A DNA stretch of 7,844 bases from Myxococcales bacterium (GTDB lineage: Bacteria; Myxococcota; Polyangia; Fen-1088): positions 1 through 7,844 of the forward strand of contig PMJE01000522.1 in NCBI GenBank assembly GCA_003157315.1, in the 5' to 3' direction. A program made the translations under genes and the position numbers. This document shows positions 1 to 5,501 of the stretch, one piece after another; positions within the stretch are counted from its first letter, which is position 1; each line of letters opens with the position of its first letter. Under the pieces are notes generated by a model, which was not told where the DNA came from, did not search any database, and saw only the letters and a program-made list of their open reading frames with translations.

Positions 1-153
1 CCCGAGGCGAAAAAACACGATCGCATCGGGATACTGCGCCTTGACCTCAAGGTATTGGCGCATGAGCGCGGTGGTGGCCTGATCGGGCGGCCCGGCAGGC
101 ACATCCGCCGGCGGCCCGATTTCTTTCGCGCCGCTGTCCCTCTCGCCGCTCAC
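1..153 (-). CDS. mutS: DNA mismatch repair protein MutS, N-terminal fragment cut by window edge
   Basis: MutS recognises mismatched or looped bases and starts methyl-directed mismatch repair in the cytoplasm. Only the first 51 codons are here; the rest lies beyond base 1. Residues 33-51 (QYLEVKAQYPDAIVFFRLG) match the conserved opening of the MutS N-terminal mismatch-recognition domain, which in E. coli reads [20 protein letters not shown] and leads into DFYE. I chose the GTG at 153 because a near-perfect Shine-Dalgarno sequence precedes it. ATG at codon 31 is possible but would leave almost nothing before the domain. The first 30 residues are Pro/Gly-rich and unconserved, as is common ahead of this domain. 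The gene begins 34 bp after a small basic protein gene on the same strand, so they are probably co-transcribed. Family call is firm; the state of the rest of the gene cannot be judged. Confidence 0.93.
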   Translation of the reverse strand, partial: MSGERDSGAKEIGPPADVPAGPPDQATTALMRQYLEVKAQYPDAIVFFRLG

Positions 154-156
154 GTG

Positions 157-165
157 ACCTCCTCC
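157..165 (-). promoter_or_regulatory. Strong ribosome binding site for mutS
   Basis: On the minus strand the sequence reads GGAGGAGGT followed by CAC and then the GTG start. It contains AGGAGG 4 nt before the start and a second GGAGG 7 nt before it. This supports the GTG at 153 over the internal ATG at codon 31. Confidence 0.75.
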
Positions 166-187
166 AAGCTAGAGGCCCGGCGAAAGG

Positions 188-358
188 CTATTCCTTGGCG
201 GGCGCAGGCGCTGCGGAGCGCGATTTTCGTGGCGCCTTGGCTGGCGCTCCCCGGGCTGCCTTGCGCTCAGCCTTCTGTTTCTTGATCCGCGCCTTGTACT
301 TCTTCTGGCTTACGCGTTGGCGCATCTTCTTCGAACGTCGATTGTCGTGCTTTCCCAT
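188..358 (-). CDS. Small, very basic protein of unknown function (56 aa)
   Basis: A 56-residue protein with 22 Lys/Arg and only 3 acidic residues. It starts MGKHDNRRSKKMRQRVSQKK and ends in a tail rich in Ala, Pro and Lys, much like a histone H1 or nucleoid-protein tail. There is no signal peptide, membrane segment or cysteine. The composition suggests binding to RNA or DNA, but no known fold is recognised. I have the impression that short proteins with a similar KxDNRRS opening occur in delta-proteobacterial genomes; this was not checked. The ATG at 358 is taken because it sits 9 nt after a good -10 box, giving a nearly leaderless transcript, and no Shine-Dalgarno is visible. ATG at codon 12 is the alternative. 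mutS follows after 34 bp on the same strand. The small size limits certainty, but the coherent Lys/Arg composition and the promoter position support a real gene. Confidence 0.72.
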   Translation of the reverse strand: MGKHDNRRSKKMRQRVSQKKYKARIKKQKAERKAARGAPAKAPRKSRSAAPAPAKE

Positions 359-367
359 GCGGGAGCC

Positions 368-396
368 ACTATTGGGAAACTAGCCCCGGATGTCAA
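368..396 (-). promoter_or_regulatory. Sigma-70-like promoter for the small basic protein and mutS
   Basis: Read on the minus strand, TTGACA (391-396) is a perfect -35 box. It is followed by a 17-bp spacer and AATAGT (368-373), which matches 4 of 6 positions of TATAAT. The expected start of transcription is near 361, only about 3 nt before the ATG at 358. The 103-bp gap (359-461) between the VWA lipoprotein gene and this small gene otherwise holds only a GC-rich stretch with a 10-bp palindrome at 436-445. I see no hairpin followed by a T-run there, so no intrinsic terminator is claimed. Confidence 0.6.
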
Positions 397-461
397 GCGA
401 GGCGCGCACCTACGCAGGGACGACGGGCAAGTCGCCCCGCGCGGGTGCACGCCCCAAGCGG

Positions 462-2471
462 CTAGGGACTTACGAGGCTACAACCTGGATTGGAGGTTGG
501 ACAGGTCAGGCACGACAGCGCTAGCAGCGTACCCGCGGGAGCTGTCGTTCCTGTCGGGCGCAAAACAGAGATCCTCTGGCCGTTGGGAGCGTCCGGGCAG
601 CCAGTCACATTCTCTTTGTCGTACAGCAGGTACCAGCAAGGCCGAGCGCTATCCGGCACATTGCCGGTTCTCGGATTTGCCGGGTCGAGCGGGAGTCCCG
701 TAGTGGGATCTATGCACTCAGGGCGGGGACTGTCCTCATACCCGGTAGGAAGGCAGTTCGCCATACCCGGAGTGTCGCACGCGATGCGCTCGGTGACCTG
801 ACAGTTGGGCTGAATTCCCGAGGTAGTCGAGTCCGTGTCCATCAACAGGTATTGGACACAGGCTGGCTTCAACACCATGGCGGTAGCCGCGCCGATTTGT
901 GTCATTGCGGTCGTGAAGTCATCGTCGCACAGGCTGAAGGTGTTCTGACCCGGTCCTGTCGTATAGGTCTTCTGGAAGGCATCGAGGAACTTCTTCAGGC
1001 GAAGTCCGCCATATGCTTTGTAGATGTTGCCATCGGCGGACTGGATCGAAGGAATACTGCAAATCGGCATGTAGTCCCAATAGGTGTTCTGCGGGGCAGG
1101 AAGCGAAGTGGTATCTATGCCAATCTGGTAGTTGACCACGTCCCCGCTCGAAGGCCAGCCGATGATGCCTGATACGAGAATCTGGTCGGGCGTCTTCGGG
1201 ACCGAGACGTGATTACCGTTTGAGTCGTAGACGTAGTTGCCGTTGCTATCCACTGCCCAGGGGGCTATCACATTGATGCTATCGATCATGTCCTGGACCC
1301 TGATGAGCGGAAGATAGTGGTAGTCCGTCTGGCCGGTGGCGGGGTTGGGCTGGTCCTTGGGTGCGCAGTTGGTAAAGGCGGTTGAGAAGCCAATGTTGGG
1401 CAGCGGGAGGGAGTTCGGCGGCTGATAGCCTATCGACGGATCGCTGTAGCCAGGAATCGGCTGGCCGTTGCACACATGCCCGCGCGCCGCACAGCGCAGG
1501 CTAGCGGTTTCGGTTATGGGGTTACGGTTCTGCAAGAACATTGAGTCGTTAACCCCGTCGTTTGGATCAGCAGAGCAGTCATCCTCGTCGGTGACGAGAA
1601 CAATCGCCAGGTAGCCCTTGGGCCGCACAAAGCCGATGTTCTCTGGGTTGATAGAGTTGGCGGGGTCTTGGGGATTATTGGGATAGTCGGCATTGAGGGC
1701 CACGCGAAGCGATTGCAGTTGATGCTCGAACCCGCAGCCACCAGTTCCCACGGATTTGGCCAGGCAAGCGAAGACGTCCTGGATATTCCCGTCGTAGTTC
1801 TTGATCCGCCCGGTGCCGTTTGGATTGGCAATATCTGAGATCCAACGTTGGCCCGAGTGTAGGCCGCACCCATTGGGGTCAGGGTGACCTCCCTGGTCTG
1901 GATCCGCGTTGGGTGCAACCGACGCGAGAGGATTGTTGGGATCGTTGCCATACAGCAGGCCCCGGTCGCCGAGTACCCTCCTGCAGTTCACCCCGATGCC
2001 TTCGGAGCCAGCCCCCATGTCGCTGCTGATCACGCCGATGTGCACGTCAGGCAGGCTGGCACCGCCATAGCCGTCTGGGATCTGCTGCAATACATTGATC
2101 ATGTTTGGGAAGTTCGCAGCCAAGCGAGTCTGTTTGGGGTCCATCGACGGGGAGTTGTCGATCATGAACAAGATGTCGACCTCACGATCCGGAACCTCCA
2201 AAACAGTGAAGTTGGTCACTGTCGCGGTGCTGACCGTGCCCCCGGTTGCGCTGGTGGTGCCTCCGCTCGGCCCGGCTGTGCTCGTCTTGCCACCGGTTGC
2301 GCCGGTGCCCCCGGTAGATATTGGGGCGTCGTTTGTCCCTGCCTCGAAGACCTGACCAGCATCGTCGGGCAGGTTGGTGCCTGCCAATGGGTCTGACATG
2401 CATGCGGCCGGCAACCCAGCGAGCAGGAGCGCGGCCAATGAAAGGTGGCTGGAGCGAGTGTGGTTTGTCAT
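462..2471 (-). CDS. Secreted VWA-domain lipoprotein, Cys-rich (669 aa)
   Basis: A large exported protein, probably lipid-anchored in the envelope or at the surface. Residues 1-23 form a signal peptide ending LPAAC, a slightly irregular lipobox (Pro at -3) with C24 as the lipidated residue. Residues 52-87 are a Gly/Thr/Ser linker with TGG and TGGT repeats. From about 95 a von Willebrand A domain begins: DILFMIDNSPSM carries the metal-binding DxSxS motif at D105-S109, and VLVTDEDD (291-298) supplies a later strand and acidic loop. Twenty further cysteines (163-664) fit disulfide bonding outside the cytoplasm; the protein ends CLTCPTSNPGC-LVSP-like. The frame stays open 64 codons upstream, but the ATG at 2471 is chosen because it begins the signal peptide and starts 44 bp after the preceding gene. 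VWA domains usually bind protein ligands through the metal; the ligand here is unknown. It is last in the sigma-factor operon. Confidence 0.88.
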   Translation of the reverse strand: MTNHTRSSHLSLAALLLAGLPAACMSDPLAGTNLPDDAGQVFEAGTNDAPISTGGTGATGGKTSTAGPSGGTTSATGGTVSTATVTNFTVLEVPDREVDILFMIDNSPSMDPKQTRLAANFPNMINVLQQIPDGYGGASLPDVHIGVISSDMGAGSEGIGVNCRRVLGDRGLLYGNDPNNPLASVAPNADPDQGGHPDPNGCGLHSGQRWISDIANPNGTGRIKNYDGNIQDVFACLAKSVGTGGCGFEHQLQSLRVALNADYPNNPQDPANSINPENIGFVRPKGYLAIVLVTDEDDCSADPNDGVNDSMFLQNRNPITETASLRCAARGHVCNGQPIPGYSDPSIGYQPPNSLPLPNIGFSTAFTNCAPKDQPNPATGQTDYHYLPLIRVQDMIDSINVIAPWAVDSNGNYVYDSNGNHVSVPKTPDQILVSGIIGWPSSGDVVNYQIGIDTTSLPAPQNTYWDYMPICSIPSIQSADGNIYKAYGGLRLKKFLDAFQKTYTTGPGQNTFSLCDDDFTTAMTQIGAATAMVLKPACVQYLLMDTDSTTSGIQPNCQVTERIACDTPGMANCLPTGYEDSPRPECIDPTTGLPLDPANPRTGNVPDSARPCWYLLYDKENVTGCPDAPNGQRISVLRPTGTTAPAGTLLALSCLTCPTSNPGCSLVSP

Positions 2472-2515
2472 GATTGTTCTAGTCCCGGAGTGCCGAATGA
2501 CCTTACAACCGAGCT

Positions 2516-3451
2516 TCAAAAAGCAGCGAAACTGAACCCTAGGCCAAGTTGAGCCTCGATGCGCGGCAGGGCCGCAAGATGAGGAGCCGACCCTGCAACA
2601 TCGTTGCGGATATTCTGCGCCGCTGGCCAAATCAAAGTGTGCAACTCGGCCCAATAGGCCCACTTGCTTGCACTCCTGTGCGCCAGGCGGACCCCGGCGG
2701 TCGCTCCCCAGGACGCGGCCAGGTTGGTGTCATTCTGGTCGAACCCGCTGCCCGCAACCACCAGCAATCCGAAAGCAGGTCCGACGCCTCCGTCGAGAAT
2801 CCAAGTGCCCTGGGTCAACGGAGCACGCAGGGCCAGCGCCAGCACTGGACGCCACCAGCGTGCGGTGCCCGGGCCGACACTCATTTCGCGAGGGAGTGGA
2901 AGCACAAGCCCGGCCGCAAGGCCGAACCGGCCCGCCAGCCGCAGCCATGCGGCCTCCCCTGACAGAGTGGCCCCCGCGCCCAGCGCGTCGACAGAGGCGA
3001 AGACGCCCATATTGAATGAAAACCGCACAATTGCCGGTGCCTGCGCCGGCAATTGGGTCTCGCCAACCGGCGCGCGAACTTGCGGGTTGGTTGGCACAGT
3101 GGGTGGCATTTCGACCGGCACAGCTAGGCCGAGGGGGTCCGCAGTCATGGTATCGAGCCAGGACGCGATGACCAAGGCTGCGGCCTGGGCGCGGGACTCG
3201 CAGTCGGGCTCGGTGGGCAAGGTTCGGCTGGCCGCAGACTCGCTCTCGCTGACAAGCTCTACTGTCATCTGCCCAACCTCGACGTGGATGTGGGCTGCGA
3301 TTGAACCTGGATTGTCCCCAGACCACAGTCCCGCCAGGCGCGCAGTGACGTCGGCTGCCGACGGGCAATCCGAGTCGCTGGTAACCAGAGGCGCGGCCTG
3401 CGCGGGCATTGCCGCCAGGCACAGGGCGCCGAGCGCCACCACTCGTATCAT
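2516..3451 (-). CDS. Exported protein with predicted C-terminal outer-membrane beta-barrel (311 aa)
   Basis: No named family is recognised. Residues 1-19 are a clean signal peptide (MIRVVALGALCLAAMPAQA, then AP). Residues 24-105 form a small periplasmic domain with two cysteines, C29 and C84, that could pair. A Pro-rich linker follows (about 110-140). From 141 to the end there are alternating hydrophobic and polar stretches rich in Gly, Ala and aromatic residues, such as VRFSFNMGVFASVDALGAG and WILDGGVGPAFGLLVV, ending in a terminal Phe (GLGFSFAAF). That pattern fits amphipathic strands of an outer-membrane barrel, whose last residue is often Phe. The ATG at 3451 overlaps the stop of the upstream gene as ATGA, with GGAAG at 3459-3463 as a modest ribosome site, so translation is likely coupled. 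The barrel is an inference from strand pattern; a soluble beta-rich periplasmic protein is the alternative. Confidence 0.82.
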   Translation of the reverse strand: MIRVVALGALCLAAMPAQAAPLVTSDSDCPSAADVTARLAGLWSGDNPGSIAAHIHVEVGQMTVELVSESESAASRTLPTEPDCESRAQAAALVIASWLDTMTADPLGLAVPVEMPPTVPTNPQVRAPVGETQLPAQAPAIVRFSFNMGVFASVDALGAGATLSGEAAWLRLAGRFGLAAGLVLPLPREMSVGPGTARWWRPVLALALRAPLTQGTWILDGGVGPAFGLLVVAGSGFDQNDTNLAASWGATAGVRLAHRSASKWAYWAELHTLIWPAAQNIRNDVAGSAPHLAALPRIEAQLGLGFSFAAF

Positions 3452-4752
3452 CGTGCGGCTTCCAACAAACGCGCTGCCTCGGACGCGAAACGGCCGGCGG
3501 GATAAGTCTGCAAGTAGAGTCGCCAGTCGGCGCGGGCGCCGGTCGAATCGCCGTCGTGCATGCGGGCAGCCGCGCGGCCCCAAAGCGCGCGCTCCTGCCA
3601 GGCCGAAGTCCCGCTAGCGTGGGCCAGGGCCTGGTCAAAATCCGCGGCAGCCTCGCGCCAGCGCTGCGCCCGCGCGCGCAGCTCGCCGCGCACCACGTGG
3701 CGTTCAGCGCTGCGCGGGGTGTTGTCTAACGCCATCCCATCAAGACGAGCCAAAGCCTCATCGCGGCGGCCCAATGCCAGCAGCGCCTCGACCTCAAGCG
3801 CCGAGCGCTCGCTGGCCAGCGAGCTGTGCGGGAAGAGAGCCGCGTGCCGGGCCAGGGCGTCGAGCGCAGCCAGCGGATCGTGGTCGCTGCGCAAACTTCG
3901 CAGCGCCTGACCGAGCATGGCCTGCCCGTTCGCTTTCGGCGCAGGCGCCATAGCCTGTGTGATACGCGAGGCTCGGGCAGGGGAAGCAGCAGAATCCAAC
4001 ATAGCCAGACGGGGACTGGCCGCGGGCGCGACAGGTTCGGGGGAAGGCGACGCCACCGCGGGCGCGGCAACTGGCGGCAGCGCGATCGCCACCGGTGCAA
4101 TCGCTGAGCCGGGTGGACTGTGCAGCGCCTCTCCACGCACCGCCTGCCGGTTCGGCGTGGCTGCCGGCGCCACAGCCGGCACGACATGGAATGCACGCAC
4201 AGCTCGCGCCACTTGCTTGGCAGGCGCAGGCACCACCATTGCCAGACGCGGACCAGCCAACGCCGCGACCGGCGCAGAGAAAGGCGGTGCCAAGGCTGGC
4301 TTTGCCATAGGTGGCGGCGAGATCGCCGCCGGTGCGATGGCTGGCTGTACAGGCGGTGTCTCTGCTTCGCTGACCGTCCCTGTCGGAGGGGACACAGCGG
4401 TGGACTTGGGCCGGACCGCTCGCACTGGCCGTCGGCGCGCCGGGCTGGCAGCCGTCTCGCTCTCGGATCGCGACTTGGTTTCGCGCGGCCAAGGGATGAG
4501 CCCGAAGTGGCCAGCCGCCGCAAACACCGCACCGCCGGCCAAAAGCAGGCCCAAGGCTGCCAGCACCGTCGACCAGCGAAATGCTGCCGCCGGACGGTGG
4601 CTGAAAAGAACGGCCCGACGCAGTCGGTGTCTGATTCTCTCGCGCTCTGCTTCCGTCAGCTCCTCCAGCGGCTCAGCGGCACGCACAAGGGATGCGAGCG
4701 GTCCCAGGCGCCGATCCGCCGATGAGTCGGTGGTTTTGCTTTCGGCCTTCAT
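3448..4752 (-). CDS. One-pass membrane protein with Pro/Ala linker and TPR-like C-terminus, possible anti-sigma partner (434 aa)
   Basis: Residues 1-58 are a charged cytoplasmic segment with a helical stretch (LTEAERERIRHRLRRAVLF). A single membrane helix follows (about 60-82, WSTVLAALGLLLAGGAVFAAA). Residues 90-275 form a long Pro/Ala linker built of two tandem copies. From about 278 to 434 there are helix pairs of the TPR or BamD/YbgF kind: GQALRSLRSDHDPLAALDAL, EALLALGRRDEALARLDG, RWREAAADFDQALAHA and YLQTYPAGRFASEAARLL. The likely topology is N-terminus in, TPR part in the periplasm. Its place immediately after an ECF sigma gene, joined by an ATGA overlap with GAGGG at 4762-4766 as ribosome site, suggests it holds or senses for that sigma factor. 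No classical zinc-binding anti-sigma motif (HxxxCxxC) or FecR domain is visible, so that role is inferred from position and topology only. Confidence 0.85.
   Translation of the reverse strand: MKAESKTTDSSADRRLGPLASLVRAAEPLEELTEAERERIRHRLRRAVLFSHRPAAAFRWSTVLAALGLLLAGGAVFAAAGHFGLIPWPRETKSRSESETAASPARRRPVRAVRPKSTAVSPPTGTVSEAETPPVQPAIAPAAISPPPMAKPALAPPFSAPVAALAGPRLAMVVPAPAKQVARAVRAFHVVPAVAPAATPNRQAVRGEALHSPPGSAIAPVAIALPPVAAPAVASPSPEPVAPAASPRLAMLDSAASPARASRITQAMAPAPKANGQAMLGQALRSLRSDHDPLAALDALARHAALFPHSSLASERSALEVEALLALGRRDEALARLDGMALDNTPRSAERHVVRGELRARAQRWREAAADFDQALAHASGTSAWQERALWGRAAARMHDGDSTGARADWRLYLQTYPAGRFASEAARLLEAAR
3895..4107 (-). repeat. Tandem in-frame repeat, copy 2 (71 codons, linker residues 216-286)
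   Basis: Second copy, offset by exactly 237 bases from copy 1 over its first 108 bases. A five-residue gap is needed before the end part, where 11 of 20 residues match (residues 193-212 against 267-286). The sequence then runs directly into the TPR region, so the end of this copy is also the first TPR helix. Confidence 0.85.
4108..4344 (-). repeat. Tandem in-frame repeat, copy 1 (79 codons, linker residues 137-215)
   Basis: First of two adjacent copies inside the TPR protein gene. The opening 36 residues (137-172, PAIAP to PRLAM) align without gaps to residues 216-251, with 22 identical by hand count. The matching DNA (4237-4344 against 4000-4107) is about 70% identical (76 of 108 by hand). 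The copy ends with PNRQAVRGEALHS, which matches the first TPR helix after copy 2. Confidence 0.85.
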
Positions 4753-5330
4753 GAGATGTTGCCCTCGGACGACAGGTCAGCGAAAAGCCGAGCTCGCGCG
4801 CGGTGCACCCTCACCCAGACGGCGTTGCGCTTGATCCCAAGCAGGTTGGCTACTTCTCCTGCGGAGCGGCCGTCGATGTCGAACATGATGACAGGGGTGC
4901 GGTACTTCTCAGGTAAGCGATCCAGGGCAGCGTAGAGCATCGCGCACTGCTGGCGGCGCTCCAGTTCTTCAAGCGGGGTCGGGCTGGCAGGCGCGAGCGC
5001 GATCGTGTTGTCGCGAAAGACCAGGTTGAGAAGACCGCGAAACCGTCGACGGAAGAGGCGTTTGCGCACGACCCGTTCGGTGATGCGAAACAACCAGGTC
5101 GAGAGCTTGGCCTCGCCGCGGAACTCATGCCGCCGCCGCAGGGCAATCAGGAACACGTCGTGCACCAGATCTTCCACCTCGGCGCCTGGCCCGGCCAGGC
5201 GGCGCACCCAGCGCTCGACTGACGGCTCGTAGGTTTCGTAGAGATGGTCGAGGGACTCCAACAAGCGTTCTTCGACGCAGGCGGCATGCGTTGCCACTGA
5301 ACCATCGTCAGAAAGCGGGTCGTGAGCCAT
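4749..5330 (-). CDS. ECF-type RNA polymerase sigma factor (193 aa)
   Basis: An alternative sigma factor of the extracytoplasmic-function group, directing RNA polymerase to a small set of promoters. Sigma region 2 spans about residues 27-95 and includes DLVHDVFL (54-61) and LSTWLFRI (76-83), the usual core-binding and -10-recognition signatures. A basic linker (VVRKRLFRRRFR) follows. Region 4 lies at about 130-183: LDRLPEKYRTPV, then the helix-turn-helix GEVANLLGIKRNAVWVRVHR (158-177), which reads the -35 element. Length is typical. The ATG at 5330 is chosen; a TTG at 5333 lies one codon upstream, and an in-frame TAG blocks anything earlier. A GGAAGGAG lies about 25 nt upstream, too far to serve this start. 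The gene leads the operon and overlaps the membrane TPR gene by ATGA. No ECF-style autoregulatory promoter (GGAAC-type) is evident upstream, so how it is controlled is unclear. Confidence 0.95.
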   Translation of the reverse strand: MAHDPLSDDGSVATHAACVEERLLESLDHLYETYEPSVERWVRRLAGPGAEVEDLVHDVFLIALRRRHEFRGEAKLSTWLFRITERVVRKRLFRRRFRGLLNLVFRDNTIALAPASPTPLEELERRQQCAMLYAALDRLPEKYRTPVIMFDIDGRSAGEVANLLGIKRNAVWVRVHRARARLFADLSSEGNIS

Positions 5331-5383
5331 CAAACCAAGAGTCTAGTGCCGTGGGCTCCTTCCACCTTACACCCTCAGCCCAA

Positions 5384-5416
5384 GATCGCACCCGCAGGTG
5401 GGATCGCGCCTGCAGG
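5384..5416. repeat. Two 15-bp direct repeats at 18-bp period in divergent intergenic region
   Basis: GATCGCACCCGCAGG (5384-5398) and GATCGCGCCTGCAGG (5402-5416) match at 13 of 15 positions and start 18 bp apart. They lie between the divergent sigma-factor and TolC-family genes, just upstream of the possible TolC -35 box. The arrangement suits a protein that binds two successive sites, but no regulator is identified and chance similarity in GC-rich DNA is possible. Confidence 0.5.
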
Positions 5417-5427
5417 ACTGCCGCTTC

Positions 5428-5458
5428 TTGACTGTCCAGGTGTGGTTTGCGGTAGCAT
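5428..5458 (+). promoter_or_regulatory. Possible promoter for the TolC-family gene
   Basis: TTGACT (5428-5433) matches 5 of 6 positions of the -35 consensus and TAGCAT (5453-5458) matches 4 of 6 of the -10. The spacer is 19 bp, longer than the usual 17. Transcription would start near 5465, leaving a leader of about 37 nt before the ATG at 5502. The rest of the 171-bp gap (5331-5501) holds the direct repeats and an imperfect palindrome; no convincing promoter for the sigma operon was found on the other strand. Confidence 0.4.
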
Positions 5459-5470
5459 GGGCCCGGCCTA

Positions 5471-5487
5471 GGTCAACCCCGTCGACC
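5471..5487. promoter_or_regulatory. Imperfect 17-bp palindrome in the TolC-family leader
   Basis: GGTCAACCCCGTCGACC pairs at 6 of 7 symmetric positions around a CCC centre. It lies just downstream of the possible transcription start and upstream of the ATG, where a repressor site would act. It may be chance. Confidence 0.25.
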
Positions 5488-5501
5488 CTCCTGTCACCAC
5501 C

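Noticed and set aside
150..157. Palindrome TCACGTGA over the mutS start codon
   Set aside because: An 8-bp palindrome is expected by chance and no regulator is indicated.
430..461. GC-rich palindromic stretch after the VWA gene as a terminator
   Set aside because: The 10-bp palindrome CCCGCGCGGG has no loop and there is no T-run on the transcribed strand.
2472..2663. Longer version of the VWA lipoprotein starting at 2663
   Set aside because: The extra 64 residues overlap the end of the barrel gene, and the signal peptide begins only at the ATG at 2471.
3452..3583. Longer version of the barrel protein starting at 3583
   Set aside because: The extra 44 residues are Arg-rich and precede the signal peptide; the ATGA overlap at 3448-3451 fits the shorter form.
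2664..3617. A 317-codon open frame on the plus strand opposite the barrel gene
   Set aside because: It is Arg/Ser/Ala-rich with no domain, signal or ribosome site, and lies antisense to a gene with a clear signal peptide and coupled start. Long antisense frames are common in GC-rich DNA.
3917..4834. A 305-codon plus-strand frame opposite the TPR and sigma genes
   Set aside because: Low-complexity Ala/Gly/Arg product antisense to two well-supported genes.
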